A DNA stretch of 64,000 nt from Pseudomonas silvicola (GTDB taxonomy: Bacteria; Pseudomonadota; Gammaproteobacteria; Pseudomonadales; Pseudomonadaceae): contig NZ_CP093281.1 in the NCBI RefSeq assembly GCF_026651855.1, positions 806,001 through 870,000 of the forward strand, in the 5' to 3' direction. Under the pieces are notes generated by a model, which saw only the letters and a program-made list of their open reading frames with translations, did not search any database and had not been told where the DNA came from. This document shows positions 48,316-58,746 of the stretch, piece by piece (within the stretch, counting starts at the first letter, position 1; every line of letters starts with the position of its first letter). A program made the translations under genes and the position numbers.

Positions 48316-49116
48316 CTACACCAGAGCGGCGCTCAACACCTGCGCCGCTCGTTTTAACTGATCAGCAGGATTGCGCCCAATCAACACGTACTGATATCCG
48401 CTGCGATGCCACCACACCAGATTCATACCGTGCCGTTTTTCCTGCGCCAATGCCCTCTGTTTACTCGCATCTTCCCGCGAAATACACAGGGCCATCGGAC
48501 CGTAACTGCTGTGATTCCAGGCGATTTGAGTGATCAGTGAATCGTCGTAGCGCAGCATACGCACACTTTTCAAGCTTGCTTCAGGAAGCGTCAATTGCTC
48601 AGTCGTCAGACGCAGATCGAGGTCGCGCGCCGTGCGTTGTAATGAACGCGCTAACACCTGTGGCGAACTGTCGACATCCGCCAACGTTTCCGGGCTATAG
48701 AGCGACATATATTGTGCTTCCAGTTCACGTATTCGCGCGCTCTCATCCTGTTCAGCTTTCGCGACGGGTCTGGCCCAAAACCGACGGCACTGCCCACCAG
48801 CAGAAAACTGACTGATGCCGCGATCAACGCACGGCGGCTAACCTGAACAGCCTCTTTATCGGTGCGGACGGCGTGTTGTCCAGCAGGTACGCCAGTCGTG
48901 ACTCCATACGCTCCAGCGGCGCCTCATCCAGCATTGGCGCGAACGCATCCGCAAAAGGTTGATTGCTTTTCATCAGCTCAGCCGTCCGTGCTGACAACGT
49001 TTCACTGCGCTTTAATTCGGTTTCAAACGCCTGCGCATCCTCCGCGCGCATTTCACCATCCAGCCAGCAACGATAGCTTCGTCGGCATAGGGCGAGGTAA
49101 ATCGTGGTGCATTCAC
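48316..49116 (-). pseudogene. anti-sigma factor, frameshifted
   Basis: A GTG at 49116 gives VNAPRFTSPYADEAIVAWLD, GEMRAEDAQAFETELKRSET, LPAMLDEAPLERMESRLAYL (ZAS-type cytoplasmic domain), a membrane helix around RALIAASVSFLLVGSA and a periplasmic tail ending PADQLKRAAQVLSAALV. The GTG overlaps the sigma stop, so the two are translated together. About 265 residues. Three indels. It should hold the ECF sigma inactive until a periplasmic signal arrives. Confidence 0.65.
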
Positions 49117-49628
49117 AAGCGTTTCTCCTGTACCGCAGGCCGCGCTGTCACTGCGCTGGCTAAAGTAGTGCGTGCCGCAGCGAGGCGGCTCATGATGGTT
49201 CCAATCGGCACGGCCAGCGTGTCGGCGGCTTCCTGATAGGTAAAACCCTCGACATAAACTAAAAATACCGCGTTGCGCTGTGCCTCTGGCAACTGCCCAA
49301 CCCGTTGCATCACTTTGGCATATTGCATGCGCTGTTCATTGTGTTGCTGATGGTCGGGAGCGAGCATCATCACTCGACGAACTGCCCCATGCGCACCCGC
49401 TGCGCGCGCAGTTCGTTGATCCACACGGAGTGCAGCACGGTAAACAGCCAGCGATCGATGCGTGTGCCCGGTGTGTACTGGGCGCTGCGTTCCAGCGCCC
49501 GCACACAAGTGGACTGCACTAACTCTTCGCCACATCTTTATTACGCGATAACACCATCGCGTAACGCCACATACGCGTCAGATGCGCCGCCAGATGTTGA
49601 CGGACTTCAGTGCTGGTAATATTTCTAT
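49113..49628 (-). pseudogene. ECF RNA polymerase sigma factor, frameshifted
   Basis: Region 2 appears as DVAEELVQSTCVRALERSAQ and DRWLFTVLHSVWINELRAQR in two frames; region 4 is intact: RVGQLPEAQRNAVFLVYVEG followed by FTYQEAADTLAVPIGTIMSR and LAAARTTLASAV. The AxxLxVPxGTxxSRL helix is diagnostic of ECF sigma factors. About 172 residues. The start codon near 49628 is not a normal one (ATT after GGAGG). It overlaps the anti-sigma gene and follows the TPR gene by 20 bases. Confidence 0.75.
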
Positions 49629-49647
49629 CCTCCGTCAACAGCGGTCA

Positions 49648-50179
49648 TCAGGACTCAGGATGACCATTAATGGCCGCGTGCAAATCCTGATACTCTTCAC
49701 ACTTCACACCGCACAGCGATTTGATGATAGTGAGCTGCTCTTTAGCCAGATCCGGACGGCCTTTGATCATCCAGGCTTCACCTAAATATTCACGCACTTT
49801 GGCATATTTGGGGTCTAGTGCGATCGATTTCTGATAGTAACGCATCCCTTCGTCGGTGCGGCCCAGTTTACGTGGCGTAGCCGCGATAATTCCATGCCTC
49901 TTTGGTGTTCTGATTGTGCAACGTATCCAGTAACGTCAGCGCAGCTTGATACTCGCCTTTTTCGCCAGGTGGTAGGCGTAATTCGTCTTATCCTCATCAC
50001 TAAGCATGCTGGTTTTTTCCGGCACGCAGGATTTGGTTTTATTGTCATACACTTGCCCTTTCGGACAATCCGGGGTTTTCTTGTCACTGTCGTCATCACC
50101 CATGGCGAATGCAGTCGGCATGTAACACCATCAGCAATACCGGCACGGCAAACCAGCGAACCTGATTCATCATCTTCAT
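49648..50179 (-). pseudogene. exported TPR-repeat protein, frameshifted
   Basis: MKMMNQVRWFAVPVLLMVLP then TAFAMGDDDSDKKTPDCPKG starts with a signal peptide (cleavage near AFA). The mature part has a CPKGQVYDNKTKSCVPE segment with two Cys, then TPR helices YAYHLAKKGEYQAALTLLDT, LGRTDEGMRYYQKSIALDPK and YLGEAWMIKGRPDLAKEQL, and ends CGVKCEEYQDLHAAI. About 175 residues. Its ATG overlaps the cytochrome stop by one base. A periplasmic partner of the sigma system is a reasonable guess. Confidence 0.7.
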
Positions 50180-50777
50180 CATTCATTTATCCTCGCGGAG
50201 GGCATCGAATCGCGCAACGGCAGCATACGGCGCAGCACGTTGTCACGCAGAACGTAGTGATGGAGTAACGCCGCCAGCGCATGCGCGCCTGCCAGGCTAA
50301 TCAGCGCCCAGGCAACGTTATTGTGTAATCCCGCCAGCGTGTGACGCAGTGCGGTGTCGACATGAATAAAGGTTGGAATATCGAACAGGCCAAAGAAATT
50401 AAACGGTTCCTGTTGCGACCAACGAAACAGAAAACCCAATACAACCTGAGTGAATAACAACAGGTACAACAAGCCATGAACGGCATGCGCGATGATGCGC
50501 ATCGACGTGCTGCTTTCAGCTGGCGCCACGGCCAAATGCGGCTGACGTTGGCAATAGAAACGCCACAGTGGGCGCACAATCATCACCAAAGCCAGCAAAA
50601 TGCCAAAGAGATATGCCACGCCTGTAAACCCTTGCGCAGCGGTGTGCCCTTTTCCAGTTGTTCCCAAATGTGCGCCGAGGCAAACAGAAAAATGACGCTA
50701 AACGCAGTGATCCAGTGCAGCGTCATGCTGAAAGCGTCATAGCGTTGACGTGAGTTTTGGCGGGCCGGAGCGGACAT
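50179..50777 (-). pseudogene. cytochrome b561-family protein, frameshifted
   Basis: MSAPARQNSRQRYDAFSMTL starts at 50777; HWITAFSVIFLFASAHIWEQ holds the first heme His, LRKGLQAWHISLAF the next, then VAYLFGILLALVMIVRPLWR, HAVHGLLYLLLFTQVVLGFL, TALRHTLAGLHNNVAWALIS and AGAHALAALLHHYVLRDNVL. Four helices with paired His for two b-type hemes, about 195 residues. One indel near 50590. First gene of an operon with the TPR, sigma and anti-sigma genes. Confidence 0.8.
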
Positions 50778-50950
50778 AGCATTTCCCAAATAGTGAGTGG
50801 TTTAGAGGTAAACAACTCAACGACGATTTCTATTCGAAAAATTTTCATTTTTTTTCTCAACGTACCCAACTTAATGCAGAAATCCCGACGAATTTTCTCC
50901 TGTTTGTTGCATTTAGTGATTACTATTCTCGCTTCATTAAAGGGATGCTT

Positions 50951-52124
50951 ATGTTGAATACCTCTAAAAAGCGGCTTTTGGTCGCGATCGTTATTTTGGC
51001 GATCATTATTCTGGTCTGGGCCTACAGCAGTTCACGACCAAACCGAACCCACTGGTCACCGCCGTTGTGCGTCAAGGCAACATCGAGAACGTCATCGCTG
51101 CGACGGGCAAAATGGACGCAATCGAACGCGTCAACGTCGGTGCACAGGTATCGGGGCAGGTGAAAAAGCTCTATATCAAAGCGGGCGATAACGTCAGTAA
51201 GGGCGAACTGATCGCTGAAATTGACGATCAGCCACAGCGCAGTGATTTACGCAATGCGCAGGCCGCGCTTAGCGTGGCGCAAGCCGATTTGGAGACACGC
51301 GAAGCGACCTTAGTCCGACAGGATGCGCAGTTCAAACGTTTGCAGCAAATGATCAAAGCCAATCTGGTGTCGCGCCAGGATTTTGACGAAGCGGCAGAAG
51401 CGTGGAGCACCGCGCGTGCTGGAGTTGACGGCGCAAAAAGCGCGCGTCATTCAGGCACAAATTGAGGTGGACAAGAAGCAGCTCGATCTCAGCTATACTC
51501 GCATCATGGCACCAATGGATGGCACGGTGATCGCCATCGTGACCAAACAGGGCCAGACGGTTAACGCCGCGCAGAGCGCGCCGACCATCGCCAAGCTGGC
51601 GCAACTGGGCACCATGACCATTAAAGTGCAGGTTTCCGAAGCGGACATCACCAACATCCACCCCGGCCAGCAAGCCTGGTTTACCACCTTCGCCAATCCC
51701 GATAAACGCTACAGCGCGACGCTGCGTAGCATTGAACTGGCACCCGAATCGGTGATGAAAGATGATGCCTTGATGGGCAACAGTGAAAGTACGCCGGCCA
51801 GCAGTACCAATGCCGCCATTTATTACAATGCGTTACTCGATGTTCCCAATCCCGATAACACCCTGCGCATCTCAATGACCGCGCAAGTTAATCTGCTGCG
51901 CGACACTGCGAAAGACGCGCTGTTGATTCCGGTACAGGCAACGAAAAAAGACGCGGAAGGCAAGACCTTTGTCGAGGTGGCGAACAAGGAGAATCAGCCT
52001 GAGAAACGTATTACCACCGGTATTTCGAGACAGCGTTGATATTCAGGTTCTCAGCGGCTTGAAAGCCGGTGAAAAAGTCATCCTTGCTACCCAAGCCGTC
52101 GGTGCGGACAAGGTGGTGATGTGA
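50951..52124 (+). pseudogene. macA: MacA periplasmic adaptor, frameshifted
   Basis: MLNTSKKRLLVAIVILAIII is an N-terminal membrane anchor. AATGKMDAIERVNVGAQVSG and QVKKLYIKAGDNVSKGELIA form the lipoyl half; a coiled-coil hairpin (DLETREATLVRQDAQFKRLQ onward) and LSYTRIMAPMDGTVIAIVTK close it, followed by the beta-barrel QVSEADITNIHPGQQAWFTT. It ends AVGADKVVM at TGA 52122-52124. About 390 codons. Three indels. With MacB and TolC it exports macrolides, enterotoxin-like peptides or heme precursors. Confidence 0.85.
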
Positions 52125-54044
52125 GCTTGATCGAACTGAAAAACATTCAGCGCAGCTATGTTAACGGTTCAGAATCTTTGCGTGTGCTGAAAAATATCAA
52201 TTTGCAGATCGCCAGTGGCGAAATGGTCGCGATCATTGGCCCTTCCGGCTCGGCAAATCCACATTGCTAAATATTCTCGGCTGCCTGGATGCCGCCGACA
52301 GCGGTCACTATTTTATTTCAGCAGAATACCGCTTCACTCTTCCGGACGCGCTAGCGAAAGTCCGTCGTGAACATATTGGTTTCATTTTTCAGCGCTACCA
52401 CTTAATGCCGGACCTGACCGCATTAAGCAACGTCGAAATCCCGGCGATTTATGCCAATTTGCCGGGGCATGCGCGGCGGGCGTGCTGCTCAATTACTGGA
52501 ACGACTCGGTCTCAAAGGCCGTGAACATCATAAACCGGGTGAACTCTCTGTGGCCAGCAACAGCGCGTCAGTATTGCGCGCGCGCTCATCAACGGCGCTG
52601 AAATTATTCTTGCCGATGAACCCACCGGCGCGCTGGATTCGCATTCTGGCGAGGAAGTGTTACGCATTCTTCATGACCTGAATCGTGATGGTCATACGGT
52701 AATTATCGTCACACACGATATGAAAGTGGCGCAACACGCAGACCGCATCATCGAAATCCAGGACGGCGAAATTTTGCTGACAGCGGGCCAAAAACAGAGG
52801 CGACGCGATCGCGCTTATCAGCCAATGGTGAGCAGAAGTCAGAGCAAGCTGCGCGGATTTGTTGATCGCCTGCGCGAATCTATGCGCATGGCGCTGAATG
52901 CCATGAACACCCACCGCTTGCGTACCGCATTGACCATGACCGGCATCATTTTTGTATCGCTGCCGTGGTCACCGTGGTGGCGCTCGGACAAGGCGCACGA
53001 GAAAAAACGCTTCGAGAGCATCTCCGACTCGGCACCAATGTGGTTTCGGTGTATGCCGGCGGTGATTTCGCCGAAGATGATGCGCATCCGGTGTTGACGC
53101 TGGTGATGGCGGATGCCGATGTGATTGCTCGCCAGCAGTTTGTCGTGACAAAGTCAGCTCCTGAGCTGCTCGACGCAGCCGATCCGTTATCTCTCCAACT
53201 CGTCGAAAGCATCCGTATCGGGCGTCGGCAAAGATTACTTTGAGATTCAGGCATCAAACTCCACCGAAGGCAGCACTTCAGTGATGAACGCCATGCCCGG
53301 CAAGAGATCATCATTGATACCAATACGCGCAATAAGCTGTTTGCAGCCAATGAAAACCCCATCGGAAAAATGATCGTGTTAGGGTCTGTGCCGGTGCGAG
53401 TCAGTTGGTGTGGCGCACGAAGATAACGGCATTTCGCCCAATCGTCTCAGCGTGGCTGCCCTGGAGCACCATGATGTACCGCATCAGTGGGCAAACAGCG
53501 CTCACAAGTATCAGCGTTAAACTCAAAGATGATGTGGTCAGCGGTCCGGCGGTGGAATCTCTCACGCAACTATTGACTGCGCGCCATGGCACCAAAGACT
53601 TCCTGATGTTTAACCGCGATAAGTACCGCAAAGCGATTGAAGGGCAGCAGCCACCTTTGACCTTGCTGATTTTGATGGTGGCATCGGATTGCGCTGGATG
53701 ACGGCAGCATCGGCGTGATGAATATTGATGCTGGTGTCCGTCACCGAACGAACGCATGATTGGCGTGCGTATGGCCGTGGTGCGCGGCGTGGTGATATCA
53801 TGCAGCAGTTTATATGATTGAGGCGGTGCTGGTATGTTTGGTTGGCGGTTCACTCGGCGTGGCACTCACTGGTGATCGGTCCGTTGATTAGCCTGATGGC
53901 AGGCGGTGTACTGACAGCCATCTACTCATGGGAATCCGCGGGGCAGCTTTCGCCTGCTCCACTATTATCGGCATGATTTTTGGTTATTTGCCTGCGCGCA
54001 AAGCTGCCCGTATGGATCCGGTCGCCGCGCTGGCGAGTGAGTAA
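52121..54044 (+). pseudogene. macB: MacB ABC transporter, multiply frameshifted
   Basis: A GTG at 52121 overlaps the macA stop and reads VSLIELKNIQRSYVNGSESL. The ATPase has AIIGPSGS then STLLNILGCLDAADSG (Walker A broken by one indel), HKPGELS with the signature region, [20 protein letters not shown] (Walker B) and [20 protein letters not shown]. Helix 1 is ALTMTGIIF, the periplasmic domain follows in pieces, and MNIMLVSVTERT, IGVRMAV and [16 protein letters not shown] close the protein. About 645 codons and eight or more indels. Confidence 0.85.
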
Positions 54045-54120
54045 ATGTATCTTCTCGGGTGCGCATCGCTGCGCACCGATTTTTCCGTCATGTTGGAATT
54101 AAGAGCGAATGACCCAGCGG

Positions 54121-54946
54121 TCAGATTAACATCGGCAACGTTGCACTGGCCGTTTGCTGACTGGCTGTGGCGTAATGCGCATCATGTGCCATCAGCTCCC
54201 CCATTAACGCCTCAACCAGCAACATCGCCCCTACCTTCCCACTCAACGTTCCGGCATTAAGTGGACCTTCCGGTCGCGCCGCGACCAGCAACATATCCGC
54301 CAGGATTGCCCATCGGGCTGCGCAGCGTATTACTTAGCATCAGCACCTGAGCTTTGCGCTTCTTCGCCACATTGACCACATGCATCAGATCTTGTGGAAC
54401 CGGAAGCAGAGATCGCGATGACCAAATCACCTTCACCCAGGGTCGAAGCATTCATGGCCGCACGATGCATATCACCAAACAGCTGCGCGGATTTGCCCAG
54501 CCGTAGTAGACGATAATGCAAATATTCGCCGGTTATCGCGCTGGCAGCCACGCCATAGATTTGGATAGATCGCGCCTGATGCACCGCCGCACCTGCCTGC
54601 TGTAAGACCTCGCGATCAATAAATTTTCCGGTATCGCGCAGCGCCTGCACCGACTCTTCCACCAGCGCATCAACCGGATCGCCCGTTGCTGCCAGCGCGG
54701 GCTGACTCTGCTGCACATCCAGCGCCAGCGCCATCTTAAATTCGGTGTAGCCTTTGCAACTCAGGTTGCGGCACAAGCGCGTCACGCTGGCTTCGCTGGT
54801 GTCCGTCTCTTTCGCCAATTCGGTAATGGTGAGATATAGCACTCTCTGCGGTTCGGTCAGGATGAAGTCGCCCAGCTTTGCAGCGCCGGATCAGGCCCCG
54901 GCAAGCCCTGCTTCAGATGCAGCAAAATATTTCCATTGTCCGTCAT
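54121..54946 (-). pseudogene. RpiR/MurR-family regulator with SIS domain, frameshifted
   Basis: Starts MTDNGNILLHLKQGLPG at 54946. The HTH is LYLTITELAKETDTSEASVT with RLCRNLSCKGYTEFKMALAL; the SIS domain is SIQIYGVAASAITGEYLHYR, LLRLGKSAQLFGDMHRAAMN and GDLVIAISASGST (phosphosugar-binding SxSGxT), then DLMHVVNVAKKRKAQVLMLS in a shifted frame. Stop at 54121. About 275 codons. It is divergent from the PTS/NanE operon and probably senses an amino-sugar phosphate. Confidence 0.8.
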
Positions 54947-55024
54947 GACACCTCTCCATTAGCCATTATTGATGGCGCTTAGTGTGCGTAAAGGCCCTGC
55001 TTTGTGCCAGCAGAATTCATTATA

Positions 55025-55040
55025 AGTGAAAGCTATCACA
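55025..55040. promoter_or_regulatory. CRP site upstream of the PTS operon
   Basis: AGTGA (55025-55029), six bases, TCACA (55036-55040): nine of ten consensus bases of TGTGA-N6-TCACA. It lies 80 bases before the PTS start and fits catabolite control of a sugar-uptake operon. Confidence 0.6.
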
Positions 55041-55119
55041 TTAATGGTAGTAATTTTCATCCGATAAAGTAGATTGTGATAATAATTTTTACCACAACAA
55101 CACTTCGGGGATAAAATTT

Positions 55120-56682
55120 ATGTCAATGTTCAGTGGAGCCTCTTCAGGAGGCTGGTTTGAAAAGGCGCAACGTTTTGGAAAATCCTTTATGTTGCCGATC
55201 GCGGTATTGCCTGCCGCCGGCTTGCTGTTGGGCATTGGCGGCGCGTTATCCAATCCCAACACTGTTAAAGCCTATCCGTTTCTGGATATCGCCTGGCTAC
55301 AAGGGGTGTTCACCATCATGGCCAGCGCAGGTTCGGTGGTCTTCGCCAACCTCGCAGTGCTGTTTGCGGTGGGCGTGGCGGTAGGTCTCGCGAAAAGCGA
55401 CAAGGGCACAGCAGGACTGGCATCTCTGCTCGCCTATCTGGTGATGAATGCCACCATCAATGCCCTCTTGACGCTCACCGGCGTGCTGGCCAGCAGTAAT
55501 CTCAGTGCCGTGGGTCAAGGCATGGCGCTCGGCATTCAAACGCTGGAAACGGGTGTATTCGGTGGCGTGGTGATTGGGCTGGTCACGGCTCTGCTGCACA
55601 ATCGCTATAACAAAATCGCCCTGCCGCAATTCCTTGGCTTTTCGGTGGCTCGCGTTTCGTCCCGATTATTAAGCTCGTTTGGCGATTATCGTTGGCGCGG
55701 CAATGACCATCGTCTGGCCGCATTTTCAGAAATTGATATTCGGTATGGGTGGACTGGTCGATGCCACGGGGTATTTCGGCACCTTCATATACGGCTTTGT
55801 GTTGCGAAACCATGCTCGGCCCGTTTGGTCTGCATCACATCTTCTATCTGCCTTTCTGGACTACCGCTTTGGGCGGCAGTGAAATGGTCAATGGTCATCT
55901 GGTTGAAGGCACTCAGCGCATTTTCTTCGCTCAGTTGGCCGATCCCAATACGCAGCAGTTTTACCTGGGGACTGCGCGTTTTATGTCGGGCCGTTTTATC
56001 ACCATGATGTTTGGACTGCTTCTGGTGCCTGTCTGGCGATGTATCATTCACCGCCAAGCCCGAGAACCGCAAACGAGTGGCTGGGATTGTTGCACCAGCC
56101 GCCCTCACCTCATTCCTGACCGGGATTACCGAACCGATTGAGTTCTCGTTCCTGTTTGTGGCGCCGGTGTTGTATGTAATCCACGCGCTGTTCGATGGCC
56201 TGGCCTTTATGATCGCCCACATCCTGCACACATCACCATTGACAGACCTTCTCCGGCGGTTTAATCGATTTCATTCTGTTCGGTGTATTGCAGGTGAAGA
56301 AAACCCACTGGATGTATGTGCCTGGTCGGCGTGCCGTGGTTCCTTTCGCTTTATTACTTTACCTTCCGCCTCGCTGATCACTCTCGGATTCAATTAAAAC
56401 GCCAGGCCGTGAAGATGTCAGCATCGATACCTTGCCAGTTGCCGCTGGCGAACGCCCTTTGCAGGTGATTGAAGCGCTGGGCGGTAAAGACAATATTGCC
56501 GAACTTGACTGCTGCGCCACACGTTTGCGTATCACGCTAAACGACAGTTCTAAACTTAATGAAGCCGCATTGAAGGCCACGGGCGCTCGCGCGGTTATCC
56601 AGCGTGGCAACGGCGTACAGGTGATCATGGCCCGCACGTCACCATTATCAAAAATGAAGTTGAGGAGTTACTCGCGCTATGA
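55120..56682 (+). pseudogene. PTS EIICB, glucose-superfamily, frameshifted
   Basis: The ATG at 55120 starts a long intact part: GWFEKAQRFGKSFMLPIAVL, PAAGLLLGIGGALSNP, VVFANLAVLFAVGVAVGLAK, SLLAYLVMNATINALL. Later frames give [40 protein letters not shown] (the ITEPIEF/GITEP motif), [11 protein letters not shown] and the EIIB domain GGKDNIAELDCCATRLRITL with the phospho-Cys in CATRLR. It ends NEVEELLAL. About 520 codons, no EIIA. The 3' gene is nanE, so N-acetylmannosamine or a related amino sugar is the likely substrate. Confidence 0.75.
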
Positions 56683-57366
56683 AAGCAAACATGCTGGAGC
56701 AAATTAAAGGGAAACTGGTGGTGTCTTGTCAGGCACTGGAAAATGAACCCCTGCACAGCGCCTATATCATGTCGCGTATGGCATTAGCCGCGAAGCAAGG
56801 TGGCGCGTCGGCAATCCGCGCCAACAGTCTGATCGATGTAGAGCAGATTATGCAAACCGTGGATTTGCCCATTATCGCCATTATCAAACGAGATTATTCA
56901 GGCAGTGATGTATATCACTGCCACGCTCAAAGAGGTCGATGAATTAATGGCGGCGAATCCAGCGATGATCGCGCTGGACGCCACGCAGCATCAGAGGCCT
57001 GGCGAACTGCAGTTGCCGCAGTTGGTGGCGGCGATTCGTCAACGCTATCCGCAGTTATTGCTGATGGCAGATATCGCGACAGTTGATGAGGCGTTGCTGG
57101 CGGATGAACTCGGCTTCGACTGCGTAGGTACTACGCTGCATGGCTATACGGCGGAAACGCGCGGAAAGTATCTGGCGGCAAATGATTTTCACTTTCTGCG
57201 TGAAGTATTAACAGCAGTGAAGGCGCCAGTGATTGCAGAAGGCAATGTGGAAACACCTGAGATGGCGGCGCAGTGTTTAAAACTGGGCGCACATGCTGTG
57301 GTGGTCGGTGGCGCGATTACCCGTCCTCAGCAAATAACGCAGCGTTTTGTCAACGCAATCAGCTAA
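56679..57366 (+). pseudogene. nanE: NanE N-acetylmannosamine-6-phosphate 2-epimerase, one frameshift
   Basis: The ATG at 56679 overlaps the PTS stop (ATGA). [40 protein letters not shown] and [20 protein letters not shown] are the NanE opening, with [20 protein letters not shown] (KRDY catalytic Lys) across one indel near 56910, then GFDCVGTTLHGYTAET, PVIAEGNVETPEMAAQCLKL (EGN phosphate-binding) and GAHAVVVGGAITRPQQIT. It converts ManNAc-6-P to GlcNAc-6-P. About 229 codons. Confidence 0.88.
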
Positions 57367-57394
57367 TACGTTTTATCAGGCCTTAAATAGCAAA

Positions 57395-57410
57395 GCCGCC
57401 CGAAGGCGGC
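57395..57410. terminator. hairpin between nanE and the first DUF1471 gene
   Basis: GCCGCC, CGAA, GGCGGC: a tetraloop stem. It ends the minus-strand DUF1471 gene; the same hairpin follows the other three DUF1471 genes. Confidence 0.65.
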
Positions 57411-57435
57411 CTTAACGCTGAAGCGGAAACTGAAC

Positions 57436-57653
57436 TTATTTGTACAGTTCTGCAGTCATGTGCACACGGTTGTTGGTGTTCGCTTCAGTGATTTTATACT
57501 GAGCGCCCTGAAAGAGCTGGCGACTGCGGCAACTTTCGCTTCGGCACCGTCAAGAGTTGATGACTCAACGGAGATGCTCTGGGCAAAGCTGGCAGCAGAC
57601 ATCAGTGAAAGAGCGGCGGCAGCGGCGATGGTCAGTGTTTTGATGGTTTTCAT
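57436..57653 (-). pseudogene. DUF1471 periplasmic peptide, copy A, frameshifted
   Basis: MKTIKTLTIAAAAALSLMSA then ASFAQSISVESSTLDGAEAK is a Sec signal (cleaved after SFA) and the start of a DUF1471 domain; the second frame reads GAQYKITEANTNNRVHMTAE with LYK at the stop 57436. About 70 residues, BhsA/YhcN-like. The break is at the Gln-rich linker AAVAQQQGAQ, where all copies of this cassette differ. Stress-induced envelope proteins of this type affect biofilm and acid or oxidative resistance in E. coli. Confidence 0.8.
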
Positions 57654-57740
57654 GGTCTTATTCCTTTGGGTTGTTTGTGAAGGCTGTGTGCCTTCGATGG
57701 AAATAATAATAACTCAGGTTACCATTTCACCATTAACTAT

Positions 57741-57765
57741 TAGTGCGATCATCATGATCGCACTA
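57741..57765. promoter_or_regulatory. perfect 25-bp palindrome upstream of DUF1471 copy A
   Basis: TAGTGCGATCAT (57741-57752), a central C, ATGATCGCACTA (57754-57765): 12 paired positions. It is 88 bases upstream of the start, and degraded versions occupy the same place before copies B and D. Probable binding site of a dedicated repressor. Confidence 0.6.
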
Positions 57766-57934
57766 ACCATAACCCACATTACAATAACGTCATTGATCGG
57801 TAGAGTGCCATCTTATCCACATTTCAGGTGAAAAGAGCGCTCGCTAACCTGTGGATAAATCAGCTTTTCCCGCCTGCAGTGCCAGCTCCCGCGCAGTGCT
57901 GTTTTTTTGTACGCCTTCGCGAGTTGGTCGAGGG

Positions 57935-58247
57935 CTAAACTGAATCTTCTTTTTCAATCACCAACACGCGTGCCGCACCTGGGGATGTGCGACATGTTCG
58001 GTACCCACGCTGGCGAAGAAAATGTCACCCACGTTGAGCATCACTTTATGCACTTCCTCCCGCTCGCGGTAATGCATCTCGACCACGCCATCTAACACTA
58101 CGAAGACTTCTTCACCGTCATTGATGTGCCAGCGATAAGGCTGATCAGTCCAGTGCAATCAGCATCGCTGGTGCCATTAAAATTGGCAATATCGAGAGCC
58201 TCCCACGCACGCGCTGGGGAAAAGTTTTTGCCGACGATGATTTTCAT
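57935..58247 (-). pseudogene. single-domain cupin protein, frameshifted
   Basis: From 58247: MKIIVGKNFSPARAWEALDI, ANFNGTS, then in a second frame RLHWTDQPYRWHINDGEEVF, VVLDGVVEMHYREREEVHKV and DIFFASVGTEHVAHP, ending VLVIEKEDSV. The EEVFVVLDGxVEM strand and GTEHVAHP strand are the two cupin motifs, with WH...E and H as metal ligands. About 105 residues. It lies between DUF1471 copies A and B on the same strand. Confidence 0.7.
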
Positions 58248-58381
58248 GAGATGCCTGTTTTGCTGAGTGATGACGCAACATGCTACAGACCAGTGAGCTT
58301 AGGTGTGAGATTACAGCAGGGACATTTCCGGCCAGATCACAGTGCACCCAATAACAGACTCCAGATTCCAGAAACAGCAAA

Positions 58382-58397
58382 GCCGCCCGAAGGCGGC
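58382..58397. terminator. hairpin after DUF1471 copy B
   Basis: GCCGCC, CGAA, GGCGGC, identical to the hairpin of copy A. Confidence 0.6.
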
Positions 58398-58422
58398 CTT
58401 AACGCTGAAGCGGAAACTGAAC

Positions 58423-58637
58423 TTATTTGTACAGCTCTGCCGTCATGTGCACACGGTTGTTGGTGTTCGCTTCAGTGATTTTATACTGTGCGCCCTGCTG
58501 TGAGCGACTGCGGCAACTTTCGCTTCGGCACCGTCAAGAGTTGATGACTCAACGGAGATGCTCTGGGCAAAGCTGGCAGCAGACATCAGTGAAAGAGCGG
58601 CGGCAGCGGCGATGGTCAGTGTTTTGATGGTTTTCAT
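58423..58637 (-). pseudogene. DUF1471 periplasmic peptide, copy B, frameshifted
   Basis: The signal and first 45 residues are identical to copy A; the frame breaks at the same Gln-rich linker and resumes as AQYKITEANTNNRVHMTAEL to the stop 58423. A dedicated, slightly degraded palindrome (58722-58746) lies upstream. About 70 residues. Confidence 0.8.
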
Positions 58638-58721
58638 GGTCTTATTCCTTTGGGTTGTTTATGAAGGCTGTGCGCCTTCGATGAAAATAATAACACAGGT
58701 TACCATTTCATCATTAACTAT

Positions 58722-58746
58722 TAGTGCAGTCATCATGATCGTGCTA
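58722..58746. promoter_or_regulatory. imperfect palindrome upstream of DUF1471 copy B
   Basis: TAGTGCAGTCAT (58722-58733) and ATGATCGTGCTA (58735-58746) align with the perfect palindrome of copy A, with a few mismatched pairs. The right end touches the stop region of the upstream MFS gene. Confidence 0.5.
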
